A stretch of DNA of 64,000 nucleotides from Microbacterium sp. Yaish 1 (GTDB lineage Bacteria > Actinomycetota > Actinomycetes > Actinomycetales > Microbacteriaceae), in contig NZ_NPMR01000001.1 in the NCBI RefSeq assembly GCF_002245215.1, positions 1,733,593 to 1,797,592 of the forward strand, read 5' to 3'. The translations under genes were made by a program, and so were the position numbers. The notes beneath the pieces are model-generated. The model had not been told where the DNA came from, did no database searches, and saw only the letters and a list, made by a program, of their open reading frames with translations. Positions 8,098 to 16,220 of this stretch are shown here, one piece after another; positions within the stretch are counted from its first letter, which is position 1; each line of letters begins with the position of its first letter.

Positions 8098-9444
8098 GTG
8101 CCCGTAGCCGTCATCGCCCTCTTCGTCTTCCTCGCGATCATCGTGGTGTGGAACGTCGTGGTGAAGCGCAGCATGGCCGAGGCGATGCTCCTCGGCTTCG
8201 TCGCGACCGTGCTCTTCGCCGGATTGCAAGCGCCCCAGGTGGCGCGTGACGCCATCGTCGACGCGAGCTCGAACGAGGTCATGTATGCGGCGATCGCATT
8301 CATCTTCATGACCTACCTCGTCGAGCGGACGGGGACGATCGCTCGCCTGATCGAGATCCTCACGAGCCTGCTGGGCGGACTCCGCGGCGGGCCGGCGATC
8401 GTCGACACCGTCGCCTCCGGCGCTATGGGAGCCGTGGCCGGCGGTTCCAACACCGGCAATGCCGCCACGAGCGGCGTCATCACCGGCCCGTGGATGACGC
8501 GCACGGGGTGGAGCAAGGCCCGAGCCGCGACGGTCATCGCCGGCAACGCGGGGCTCGGCGCAGCGCTGCCGCCGAGCGCGTCGATGGTCATCATGATCGG
8601 ATTCGCAGGCAGCCTCGTCACCACGAGCTCCGTCTACCTTGCGCTGTTCGTCGCCGGCGTCTACCAGTTCCTCATCCGGATGCTGCTGATCGCGTGGTTC
8701 GTCCGCCGCGACGGCATCCGCAAGGTCGCCGGCGAAGAGCGTCCCGCCGTCGGTCCGGCGGTGCGCCGCAACTGGACCTCGATGCTGATCTTCCTCGGCG
8801 CGATCATCCCCGTCTCGATCACGATCGGTCCGCTCGCCGACTTCCTGGCCGCGTCCCCCCTGTCGGACGCGATGGGCTCGGTGTCGCTGATCACCTGGAT
8901 CCCCGTCCTCATCATCCTCATCAGCGCGGCCGTCGGCTGGCGTCAGCTGCCGCGCACCGGGCGCGAGTGGTGGGAGTTCTTCGGGGGTGCGGCGTCGAAG
9001 TACTACGCGATCGGTGCCCTGCTCTTCTTCGCGATCGCGGCGAGCGAGGTGCTCGGGTCACTCGGTCTCGCTGACGACGTCGACGCATTGCTCGGCAACC
9101 TCGACATCCCCGTGTGGCTGCTCGTGGCGCTCGTCGGATTCTTCGTCGTGCTCGTCGCCGGCCCGCTGTCGTCGACTGCGACGCTCAGCGCCGTCGGCCA
9201 GGTCTCGCTCGTGACCCTGGTCGCCGCCGGGGTCGACCCGCTCCTCGCCGTCATCGCGATCCTCGTGTTCGCCTCGACCGAGGGCGCCTCGCCGCCGGCA
9301 TCCGGTGCGATCTTCGTCGCGAGCGGCATCACCGGCGCGAGGCCGGAGCAGACCTTCATCCCGCTCGTCGTCTACTACGTCCTGCCGTTCTTCGTCCTCG
9401 GCGTCCTGATCGCCGTCGGCGTCGTCCCCGTCCCCATCACCTGA
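8098..9444 (+). CDS. TRAP-type large permease (DctM-like) or related carboxylate transporter
   Basis: A 448-residue membrane protein with roughly 12 hydrophobic segments. GGSNTGNAATSGVITGPWM near residue 115 and ALPPSASMVIM near residue 155 match the DctM inverted-repeat signature, as does the second-half counterpart STEGASPPASGAIFVASGI. DctM proteins import organic acids with a Na+ gradient, normally with a DctQ subunit and a DctP binding protein. Here only a 79-residue membrane protein follows and no binding protein is visible in the neighbourhood. GTG at 8098 has GGAGG 8 nt upstream. Substrate is inferred to be the acid processed by the neighbouring dehydrogenases. Confidence 0.75.
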   Translation: MPVAVIALFVFLAIIVVWNVVVKRSMAEAMLLGFVATVLFAGLQAPQVARDAIVDASSNEVMYAAIAFIFMTYLVERTGTIARLIEILTSLLGGLRGGPAIVDTVASGAMGAVAGGSNTGNAATSGVITGPWMTRTGWSKARAATVIAGNAGLGAALPPSASMVIMIGFAGSLVTTSSVYLALFVAGVYQFLIRMLLIAWFVRRDGIRKVAGEERPAVGPAVRRNWTSMLIFLGAIIPVSITIGPLADFLAASPLSDAMGSVSLITWIPVLIILISAAVGWRQLPRTGREWWEFFGGAASKYYAIGALLFFAIAASEVLGSLGLADDVDALLGNLDIPVWLLVALVGFFVVLVAGPLSSTATLSAVGQVSLVTLVAAGVDPLLAVIAILVFASTEGASPPASGAIFVASGITGARPEQTFIPLVVYYVLPFFVLGVLIAVGVVPVPIT

Positions 9445-9455
9445 GAGGCATCCTC

Positions 9456-9695
9456 ATGCGGAAAACGCTCGATAGAACCGTCACGGGAGTCTTCGCGCTC
9501 GCCATGATGGCGTTCCTCGCGCTCGCCTGCGCGCTCGTGCTCACCCAGATCGTCGGGATCGTGTTCGTGCTGCCCGACCTCGTCGTCGCCGCCGAGGTGC
9601 TCTTCAAGGGGCCGGCCATCGTGGGAGCGGTCGTGGTCTCGCTGCTCGGCTACGCGCTGTTCAACATCCGCGGCGAGAAGCCGGTGGAAAGCTGA
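9456..9695 (+). CDS. Small two-helix membrane protein paired with the permease
   Basis: A 79-residue protein with two predicted membrane segments (about residues 10-35 and 48-70) and a short charged tail RGEKPVES. It starts 11 nt after the permease stop and its own stop overlaps the next ATG as TGATG, so it is firmly embedded in the operon. It occupies the place of a DctQ small TRAP subunit but is only half the usual length of about 160 residues. It may be a reduced subunit or an unrelated accessory protein; no family is recognised with confidence. Confidence 0.7.
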   Translation: MRKTLDRTVTGVFALAMMAFLALACALVLTQIVGIVFVLPDLVVAAEVLFKGPAIVGAVVVSLLGYALFNIRGEKPVES

Positions 9696-10507
9696 TGGGC
9701 GCTGTGAACGCCGCGCGAGACGAGGCCGGGAATGCGATCACTCTGGCTGTCATCGGGCTCGGCGAGGCCGGGCGTCTCTATGCCCAGGGGGCTGTTGCCG
9801 CGGGATATGCCGTGACCGGGTACGACCCGTTCGCCCCCGAGACGCCGGAAGGGGTCAGGCGTGCGGCGACGCTCGCGGAGGCGGTCGCGTCGGCCGAGAT
9901 CGTACTCACCCTCACCACCGCGTCGTTGTCGGAACAGATCGCGGCCGAGGCCGCGCCGCACCTGCGGGCCGATGCGACCTACGTCGACTGCACGACCGCT
10001 TCCCCGGAGGTGCTGCTGCGCGTCGCTGAGGTCATCGAGACGGCTGGGCCGGCGTTCGCGGATGTCGCGATCCTCGGGCCTGTTCCCATCCGGGGAGCCG
10101 CAACCGACGTGATCGTGTCCGGATCGGGGCGTGCCGTGGCGATCGAGACGCTGCGCTCGTTCGGTGCCTCCGTCGAGGACGGGGGCGAGGTCGCGGGAGA
10201 CGCGTCGGCGCGCAAGCTCCTGCGCAGCATCCTGATGAAGGGGCTGGGTGCGATCATCACCGAGGCGCTCGCGGCCGGGCGGGCGGCGGGATCGGAGCAG
10301 TGGATCCGCGATCAGATCGCGCGTCAGCTTGCCGGAGATGGACACGCGGTGGTGGAACGCCTCGAGCGGGGGACGCGCACCCATGCGGTGCGGCGCGCGC
10401 ACGAGATGGCGGCCGTCGCGGATTACCTCGAGTCGCTGGGCGTCGCTCACGACATGGCCACGGCCACCCAGCGCACGCACGAACGCGTCGCCGCCGAGAA
10501 GGAGTGA
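9695..10507 (+). CDS. NAD(P)-dependent 2-hydroxyacid/beta-hydroxyacid dehydrogenase-like protein (DUF1932 C-terminal)
   Basis: A 270-residue protein with an N-terminal 6-phosphogluconate/3-hydroxyisobutyrate dehydrogenase-type Rossmann domain (LAVIGLGEAGRLYAQGAVAAG, read in two parts around residue 17). A DUF1932-like helical domain follows, recognisable from ARKLLRSILMKGLGAII and the late HEMAAVADYL helix. The family lysine is probably in the LLRSILMKG helix. It overlaps the preceding small membrane gene by 1 nt. Together with the Ldh2-type enzyme and RraA-like aldolase it suggests two oxidation steps and one C-C cleavage acting on an imported hydroxy acid. The substrate is unknown. Confidence 0.8.
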   Translation: MGAVNAARDEAGNAITLAVIGLGEAGRLYAQGAVAAGYAVTGYDPFAPETPEGVRRAATLAEAVASAEIVLTLTTASLSEQIAAEAAPHLRADATYVDCTTASPEVLLRVAEVIETAGPAFADVAILGPVPIRGAATDVIVSGSGRAVAIETLRSFGASVEDGGEVAGDASARKLLRSILMKGLGAIITEALAAGRAAGSEQWIRDQIARQLAGDGHAVVERLERGTRTHAVRRAHEMAAVADYLESLGVAHDMATATQRTHERVAAEKE

Positions 10508-10636
10508 CGCCGGGCCGCGGCATCCGTTCGTCGATGCCGCGCGAGGCCCGACGCTCTACCCGGGCGACGGGGCCGACCCGGTGGACCCGGTGGAACCGGT
10601 AGTGGCGGCCAGCAGCGACCGCTGGATGGGGCGGTA

Positions 10637-11431
10637 GTGCTCGACGACCGCGCGCTTGTAGCCCTCGACGCCGCGGCGCTCTGTGCGACCCATGGTGTGA
10701 CCGCCCGGGAGGAGCGGGTCGAGGGTCATCCGGTGACGATCTTCGAACCGGCGGGGGAGCTGGCGGCTCGCGTCGTGTTCCTCCATGGCGGCGGGCTCGT
10801 GGCAGGCAACCGTTACGACGGAGTGGACACGCTCCTCCGGCACGCCGGGACGCTCGGGCTGGAGGTCTGGAGCGTGGAGTATCCCCTCGCGCCGCAATCG
10901 ACGCTCGGCGAGATGGCGCGGGTCGCTCTGGCGACGATCCGCGCGGCCCGTGACCGGCGACCGCTGCTGCTGGCCGGGCAGAGCGCCGGGGGAGCGGTGG
11001 CGGCCACGGCTGCCCTGCGGTCGCGCGGTTCCGCGTCGACCGCAGACGGCCTGATGCTCATCTGCCCGATGCTCGCCCGCGCCGATGAGCTCTCCGCTCG
11101 TCAGTTCGCGGATGATCCGTCGTGGAGCGCGCGCAGCAACGAGACGGCGTGGTCCGCCGCGCTCGGACCGGATGACGCGCCGCCGGCCGAGTCGCCCGAT
11201 CTCACCGGGTTGCCCGCGGTCTACCTCGACTCCGGCTCCGCCGAACTCTTCCGGTCCGCCATCCTCTCGTTCGCCGACCGCGCCTGCAGAGCCGGCGTCG
11301 CCACCGAGCTCCACGTCTGGTCGGGGGCCTTCCACGCCTCCGACTGCGTGGACGAGAGTGCTGCGCTGTCGTCCCAGTCCCATGACGCCCGACGCGACTG
11401 GATCGAGCGGTGGCTCCGAGACGAGCTCTGA
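10637..11431 (+). CDS. Alpha/beta hydrolase, HSL/esterase-like
   Basis: A 264-residue alpha/beta hydrolase with the hormone-sensitive-lipase oxyanion motif HGGG (FLHGGGLVAG near residue 50), nucleophile serine in GQSAGG near residue 116, and terminal histidine in GAFHASD. The catalytic acid is less obvious: the usual G-x-x-D-x-L position reads SGSAELF, with Glu in place of Asp. It is expected to hydrolyse a carboxylic ester or lactone. GTG at 10637 is the only reasonable start. It lies 129 nt after the DUF1932 dehydrogenase gene and converges on the SDR gene, so it may be the last gene of the first catabolic module. Confidence 0.83.
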   Translation: MLDDRALVALDAAALCATHGVTAREERVEGHPVTIFEPAGELAARVVFLHGGGLVAGNRYDGVDTLLRHAGTLGLEVWSVEYPLAPQSTLGEMARVALATIRAARDRRPLLLAGQSAGGAVAATAALRSRGSASTADGLMLICPMLARADELSARQFADDPSWSARSNETAWSAALGPDDAPPAESPDLTGLPAVYLDSGSAELFRSAILSFADRACRAGVATELHVWSGAFHASDCVDESAALSSQSHDARRDWIERWLRDEL

Positions 11432-11469
11432 GCGGCTCGCTTCCCCGAGCAGACCGACGGCCCGGCCCA

Positions 11470-12195
11470 TCAGAGAGCGCGCGTCTCGCCGCCGTCCACC
11501 CGCAGATTCTGCCCGGTGATGTAGGACGACTCCGCCGTCGCGAGGAACCGGACGACGCGGGCGAGCTCCGCGGTGGTCTGGGCCCGTCGGAGCGGGATTC
11601 CCGCCGTCCACGCCTCGGGCACGGCCGAGATGTCCTCCTTCGTGAAGCCGGGAAGGACGTTGTTCATCCGGATGCCGTGGGGGCCGTACTCGGTCGCATA
11701 GAGCTTCGTGAACGAGGCGAGGGCGGCGCGCATCGTCACCGACACCGGGAAGGACGAACTCGGTTCCAGCGCGCCGGCCGTGGAGATGTTCACGATGGTG
11801 CCGCCTCCTCCGGCGAGGAGGTGGGGTGTGACGAGGCGGGCCATGCGTACGACGTTGAGGAGGTAGAGGTCGACCCCGTTCAGCCACTCGTCGTCGGTGA
11901 TGCTGAGAACGGGCCCGCGTGCGGCGTGCCCGCTGCTGTTGACGACGGTGTCGATTCGGCCGAATCGCGACAGGGCGAGGTCGACGAGCGCACTCAGATC
12001 ATCGACGTCGGTGTTGACCCCGTCGATGCCGACCCCGCCGAGGGATTCGGCGAGTTCGCGCCCGCGTCCCGAGGGGGAGAGGACGGCGACGCTGTGATCC
12101 GAGGCGAGTTCGCGCACGCACGCTGCTCCGATGCCGGAGCCGCCGCCGACCACGATGGCGACGGGTTTCGTGACGTACTCACGGGGTTCAGCCAT
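11470..12195 (-). CDS. SDR-fold protein lacking the canonical Tyr-Lys catalytic pair
   Basis: A 241-residue short-chain dehydrogenase/reductase fold. It has the NAD(P) motif VVGGGSGIGAACV at the N-terminus, VVNSSGHAARG in place of NNAG, TIVNISTAGA as the serine strand, and GIRMNNVLPGF after it. The YxxxK position reads SVTMR in FPVSVTMRAALASFTKLYA, so both the catalytic Tyr and Lys are replaced. Residues around this site still align with a known divergent SDR subgroup, so this is unlikely to be a sequencing error. It is co-transcribed with the tetR gene (8-nt overlap) and diverges from the meta-cleavage operon. It may bind a nucleotide or catalyse by another route. Confidence 0.85.
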   Translation of the reverse strand: MAEPREYVTKPVAIVVGGGSGIGAACVRELASDHSVAVLSPSGRGRELAESLGGVGIDGVNTDVDDLSALVDLALSRFGRIDTVVNSSGHAARGPVLSITDDEWLNGVDLYLLNVVRMARLVTPHLLAGGGGTIVNISTAGALEPSSSFPVSVTMRAALASFTKLYATEYGPHGIRMNNVLPGFTKEDISAVPEAWTAGIPLRRAQTTAELARVVRFLATAESSYITGQNLRVDGGETRAL

Positions 12196-12823
12196 GCGCG
12201 GACCCCGCAGTACGGCGGGTGATGAGCGATTCCATGGCGTCCGCGGCGAGTTCCGCGTAACGCGCGAAGTCGACGTCGTCGCCGGCGGCTGCGGCTGCGC
12301 GGAACCCATCCGTCAGCGCGCGACCCATCATGGCCAGATCCCGCGCCAGCGCGTCGGCGGCTGCGTCATCCATCTCGGGCAGGTCGGCCCGCAGCTTCGT
12401 CACGACGAAGCCGAACATCTCCCGCCTGATCTCCAGATACCGCTGCCGCGCCAGATTGTCGGCGAGTCGACGCTCGAAGGCGAACACGAGGCCGATGCTC
12501 CAGAACGCCGCTGCGGGGTCGCTGTCTCCGGCCGAGGCCGCTGCCGACCCGCTGATGCTGCGGTGCAGGAATTCCCGGATCCCGCTCACGTCGGCATGGC
12601 TGGTGCGCCACACATCGAAGCAGTAGTCGAGCAGCTCGACGAACAGCTGTTCCTTGTTCTGAAAATGCCAGTACACCGACCCGATGGGCAGCCCCGCCGC
12701 TCGCGCGACATCCGCCATCGTCGTGCCCTCGTACCCCGCCGCCATCGCCCGCCCCAGCACTGCTTCCAGGATGGCGCGCTTCGACTCGGCCGACGCCTGG
12801 TGAGCTCCGCGCCTCGTTGTCAC
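12188..12823 (-). CDS. TetR-family transcriptional regulator
   Basis: A 211-residue repressor. The N-terminal HTH spans residues 15-60 (ILEAVLGRAMAAGYEGTTM, then AAGLPIGSVYWHFQNKEQL), followed by an all-helical ligand-binding domain. GTG at 12823 is preceded by CGGAGGAGAAA on the minus strand; longer in-frame forms would run through the promoter and the operator. It diverges from the aromatic operon across a short region containing two tandem GTTCTAGAAC palindromes, so it probably represses both itself with the SDR gene and the catabolic operon until an aromatic substrate or intermediate binds. Confidence 0.92.
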   Translation of the reverse strand: MTTRRGAHQASAESKRAILEAVLGRAMAAGYEGTTMADVARAAGLPIGSVYWHFQNKEQLFVELLDYCFDVWRTSHADVSGIREFLHRSISGSAAASAGDSDPAAAFWSIGLVFAFERRLADNLARQRYLEIRREMFGFVVTKLRADLPEMDDAAADALARDLAMMGRALTDGFRAAAAAGDDVDFARYAELAADAMESLITRRTAGSAHG

Positions 12824-12888
12824 GGGTTTCTCCTCCGCCGTTCGAATGACTTGACACCACGGGGCGCCGGCCACGATCATAACAACAC

Positions 12889-12912
12889 GTTCTAGAACCA
12901 CGGTTCTAGAAC
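12889..12912. promoter_or_regulatory. Tandem operator: two GTTCTAGAAC palindromes
   Basis: Two perfect 10-bp palindromes (12889-12898 and 12903-12912) separated by CACG, with centres 14 bp apart. They sit between the divergent tetR and MFS genes. On the minus strand TATGAT (12881-12876) is a good -10 immediately downstream, so a protein on these sites would block tetR transcription; TTGACA at 12851-12856 may serve the plus-strand operon. Recognition by the adjacent TetR protein is inferred from position and symmetry. Confidence 0.8.
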
Positions 12913-12979
12913 TCGCGTTTCAGTGACGCGCATGCGGACGGCGAAGATGCCCCGCTACTCCAGAGACAGAGAGGCCTCC

Positions 12980-14335
12980 GTGAGGATCACAGACCACATC
13001 GCCGACTCGAAGATGAGTTCGCTCCAGATCCGCGCCGTCGTCATATCGATCGTGCTCGTCGTGCTCGACGGCTACGACGTCGCCCTGACGTCGTTCTCCG
13101 CGCCCTATCTCGAGCGTGGGCTGGCCGTCTCGAAGACCGAGCTGGGGCTCGTCATGTCGGGCGCCCTCATCGGCATGCTCGTCGGTTCCATCGTCGTCGC
13201 GCCCCTGGCGGATCGAATCGGTCGCCGCAAGATGGGGGTCATCGGCGCGAGCACCATCGCGATCGGTATGTTCATCGGCCCGTTCGCCTCGGCAGAGCTC
13301 GGGACGGGTCTCCTCGTCGTCAGTCGGATCGTCACCGGCATCGGTGTGGGCGCCCTGGTATCGGTCGTCGGCGTGATCCTCTCCGAGTACACCAACAAGC
13401 GGGTCTACCCGTTTGTCATGGCCGTCTACGCGGCGGCGATCAACATCGGCGGCCTCCTCGGCTCCACCATCGTCGGGCCGATGCTGGCCGAACACGGCTG
13501 GCAGCTCGGCTGGTGGGTCGGGTTCATCCTCAGCGCGATCGCCGCCGTGGCGACATTCCTGCTTCTGCCCGAGTCGCTCACCTGGTTGGCCGCTGGACGG
13601 CATCGTGACTCCCTGCCGCGTCTGAACGGAATCCTCACCAAGATGGGTCAGCCCGCGATGTCGGCTCTCCCCGAGACGCAGACGGTCACCGTCGTGAAGG
13701 CGCGCGGTGCGCTCCGCACCGTCTTCACCGGCCGTCTGGGGGTGCACACGTTGCTGATGATCGTGGGCTACGTCGCCTACATGGTCAGCTTCTACTTCAT
13801 GACCAACTGGGCGCCGGCCTCCGTCGCGAGCGCGAACGCCGACCCGGCACTCGCGCCGCAGCTGGTCGCGGCGTTCAGCCTCGGCGGCATCGTCGGAAAC
13901 GTCGTCTTCGGCCTGCTCGGAAACCGCATCAATCTGCGGATCCTCACCCCGATCTTCCTCGTGTTCGCCACCGTCACGCTGGCGGCCTTCGGAGTCATCG
14001 GCCCGGCCATGCCGACCGCCTGGTGGGCTCTGTTCGTCGCGTCGTTCTTCGTCTGCTCGGGCACCGCGGGCTTCTACGCCATCGTTCCCAAGCTCTATCC
14101 GACGCTGGCCCGGTCGACGGGATACGGCATCGTCATCGGCGCCGGCCGGTTCGGCGGCATCGCCGCCCCGATTCTCGGCGGTGCGGTCTTCGACGCAGGC
14201 TGGGGGATGGGCGTCGCGTTCACGGTCTTCTCGATCCCCATGCTCGTCGCCGGCGTCTTCATCCTCGTTCTGCACGCGGATACGAAGCGCATCGCGGCGC
14301 GCGAGGCCGCCGCCCCCGTAGCCACAGCGGCCTGA
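12980..14335 (+). CDS. MFS transporter, aromatic acid:H+ symporter (AAHS) family
   Basis: A 451-residue 12-helix transporter. The first helix carries the AAHS hallmark VVLDGYDVALTSF, with two acidic residues needed for proton-coupled aromatic acid uptake in PcaK-like proteins, and the loop after helix 2 reads LADRIGRRKMG. It is the first gene of the meta-cleavage operon, so it probably imports the aromatic acid substrate. GTG at 12980 (VRITDHIADSKMSS) matches the usual short N-terminus; an in-frame GTG at 12923 would add 19 unsupported residues close to the operator. Start choice is moderately sure. Confidence 0.88.
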   Translation: MRITDHIADSKMSSLQIRAVVISIVLVVLDGYDVALTSFSAPYLERGLAVSKTELGLVMSGALIGMLVGSIVVAPLADRIGRRKMGVIGASTIAIGMFIGPFASAELGTGLLVVSRIVTGIGVGALVSVVGVILSEYTNKRVYPFVMAVYAAAINIGGLLGSTIVGPMLAEHGWQLGWWVGFILSAIAAVATFLLLPESLTWLAAGRHRDSLPRLNGILTKMGQPAMSALPETQTVTVVKARGALRTVFTGRLGVHTLLMIVGYVAYMVSFYFMTNWAPASVASANADPALAPQLVAAFSLGGIVGNVVFGLLGNRINLRILTPIFLVFATVTLAAFGVIGPAMPTAWWALFVASFFVCSGTAGFYAIVPKLYPTLARSTGYGIVIGAGRFGGIAAPILGGAVFDAGWGMGVAFTVFSIPMLVAGVFILVLHADTKRIAAREAAAPVATAA

Positions 14336-14397
14336 CGGCCGCGCCCTCCACCGCACCACGCCGGCGTGACGCCGGCCCGAACAAGAGGAAACAACAC

Positions 14398-15333
14398 ATG
14401 ACCCTCGCCGTCGCAGCACTGTCCCACGCGCCGTCGTTCGGCAACGTCGATCCCGGTGGCTCGACATTCGCCGAGATCACCCGAGCGATCGATGACGTGA
14501 CCTCCTTCGTCACCGAGTTCGACCCCGAGGTGGTCGTCGTCTTCGGCCCCGACCACTTCAACGGTCAGCTCTACTCGAACATCTCGCCCTGGGTCGTCGG
14601 GGCCCAGGCCGAAGGTGTGGGCGACTACGGCACCACAGAGGGCCCGATTCCGGTGGATGCCGAGGTCGCTCGGGAGCTTCACGCCCGGGTCCTCGAGCAG
14701 GGCATCGAGATCGGCCGGTCCGAGCGCATGAAGGTCGACCACGGCATCATGCAGCCGGTCAACTTCCTGTTCGGAAAAGAACTGACCCGGCCGATCGTTC
14801 CCGTCTTCGTCAACTCGCTCGCTGTCCCGCTCACCCCGATGCGGCGGGTGCGCGAGATGGGAGAGGCATTCGGTCGAGCGGCGCAGGCCCTCGACAAGCG
14901 CGTGCTGTTCCTGGCCTCGGGCGGCATCTCGCACGACCCGCCGATCCCGCGCTGGGACGGCGCCCCGGGCACCCTGCGTGAGCGGCTCATCGACTACGCG
15001 CCGAGCCGGGAGGAGCGGCTGCAGCGCGAGAGCATGATCGTATCGGCGATCCAGAAGATCGCCGACGGCGAGGGATCGAGCGACCCGCTCAACGAGGAAT
15101 GGGACACCCTGCTGCTCGACACCTTCCGTTGCGGTGACCTCTCGGCCGTCGACGAGTGGGACAACACGTGGTTCCTCGCCGAAGGCGGCTCGGCGGCACA
15201 CGAGATGCGCAGCTGGATCGCGGCGTACGCGGCGTTATCCACCGCCGGCGCGTACGAGTTTCCCGTCGACCGCTACTGGGCGGTCAAGCGGTGGGCGGCG
15301 GGCTTCGCGATCCAGGCGGCTCGGACCGCATGA
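14398..15333 (+). CDS. mhpB: 2,3-dihydroxyphenylpropionate 1,2-dioxygenase-like extradiol dioxygenase
   Basis: A 311-residue class III (LigB-superfamily) extradiol dioxygenase that closely follows E. coli MhpB along its whole length. Visible landmarks are LSHAP at the N-terminus, FGPDHFNG (His53), KVDHGIMQP (His115), FVNS-VPLTPMRR, and ASGGISHDPP (His179). His115 and His179 fall at exactly the numbers established as acid-base residues in MhpB. The enzyme would open the ring of a 3-substituted catechol next to the hydroxyls using Fe(II) and O2. AGAGGAAA precedes the ATG by 7 nt. Its stop overlaps the next start as ATGA. Confidence 0.92.
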   Translation: MTLAVAALSHAPSFGNVDPGGSTFAEITRAIDDVTSFVTEFDPEVVVVFGPDHFNGQLYSNISPWVVGAQAEGVGDYGTTEGPIPVDAEVARELHARVLEQGIEIGRSERMKVDHGIMQPVNFLFGKELTRPIVPVFVNSLAVPLTPMRRVREMGEAFGRAAQALDKRVLFLASGGISHDPPIPRWDGAPGTLRERLIDYAPSREERLQRESMIVSAIQKIADGEGSSDPLNEEWDTLLLDTFRCGDLSAVDEWDNTWFLAEGGSAAHEMRSWIAAYAALSTAGAYEFPVDRYWAVKRWAAGFAIQAARTA

Positions 15334-16220
15334 CCCGGGATCGAAGGTGCCGCCCCGTGACGTTCTGGGAGGCGCTCGCCGACCTGCCGCACCGCCTGCA
15401 CTACGTCGATGTCGGGCCCTGGCGCACCCGTGTTCTCGACGTCGGCACCGGCGATGAGGTCGTGGTCCTCGCGAACGGAACGAGCGGTCACATCGAAGCG
15501 TGGACGCAGAACGTCCGCGCTCTCGTCGAGGGCGGTTACCGGGTGGTGGGATACGACTACCCGGGCCACGGCTACACGACCCTCACCGAGCGCGACCTCG
15601 AGATCGCCGACTACGAATCGCACCTCGCCGGTCTGCTCGACGCGCTCGGTCTGGCGCGCGTGCATCTCGCGGGAGAATCCCTCGGCGGGTGGCTGGCCGT
15701 GAAGTTCGCCATCGGCCGGCGGGATCGGGTGCGCTCGCTGGTGCTCAGCGCGCCGGGTGGCCGCGTCGTGGGTGACCAGCGCGTCGACAAGGCTCAATCC
15801 GTCAGCCGTGCGGCGGTGACGGATCCGACCTACGAGAACGTGGAACGCCGTCTGCGCGTCGTCATCCACGATCCCGAGATGATCACCGGGGAGCTGGTCC
15901 GGGTCCGCCAGGCGATCTACCGCCGAGACCCCGACGGCGCCAACATGGCGCACATCTCCGTCCTCCGGCAGCCGGAGGTGCGGTGGCGGAACCGGTTGAC
16001 CGACGAGGACCTCGGCGCGATCGACGTCCCGGTCCTGTTCATCTGGACCGACCACGAGCCGACGGGAGATGCCGCCGAAGGCGCGCGCCTCGCGTCGCTC
16101 ATCCCGCGCGGCGAGTTCCTGCTCGCCGAGGGGGCCGCCCATTGGCCGCAATGGGAAGCTGCGGAGCTCGTCAACGCCGCGATGGTCGCCTTCCTCGCGC
16201 GGCACGGAGGTGACGCGTGA
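15330..16220 (+). CDS. Meta-cleavage product C-C hydrolase (MhpC/BphD-like alpha/beta hydrolase)
   Basis: A 296-residue alpha/beta hydrolase with nucleophile serine in AGESLGGWLA near residue 117 and catalytic histidine in GAAHWPQWEAAE, the same W-x-Q-W-E context as in MhpC and BphD. The oxyanion segment is ANGTSGHIEAWTQNV rather than HGTGPGA, so it belongs to a neighbouring subgroup and its acyl specificity may differ from MhpC. It should split the ring-fission product into 2-hydroxypenta-2,4-dienoate and the side-chain acid. ATG at 15330 overlaps the dioxygenase stop; GTG at 15357 is an alternative. Confidence 0.87.
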   Translation: MTRDRRCRPVTFWEALADLPHRLHYVDVGPWRTRVLDVGTGDEVVVLANGTSGHIEAWTQNVRALVEGGYRVVGYDYPGHGYTTLTERDLEIADYESHLAGLLDALGLARVHLAGESLGGWLAVKFAIGRRDRVRSLVLSAPGGRVVGDQRVDKAQSVSRAAVTDPTYENVERRLRVVIHDPEMITGELVRVRQAIYRRDPDGANMAHISVLRQPEVRWRNRLTDEDLGAIDVPVLFIWTDHEPTGDAAEGARLASLIPRGEFLLAEGAAHWPQWEAAELVNAAMVAFLARHGGDA

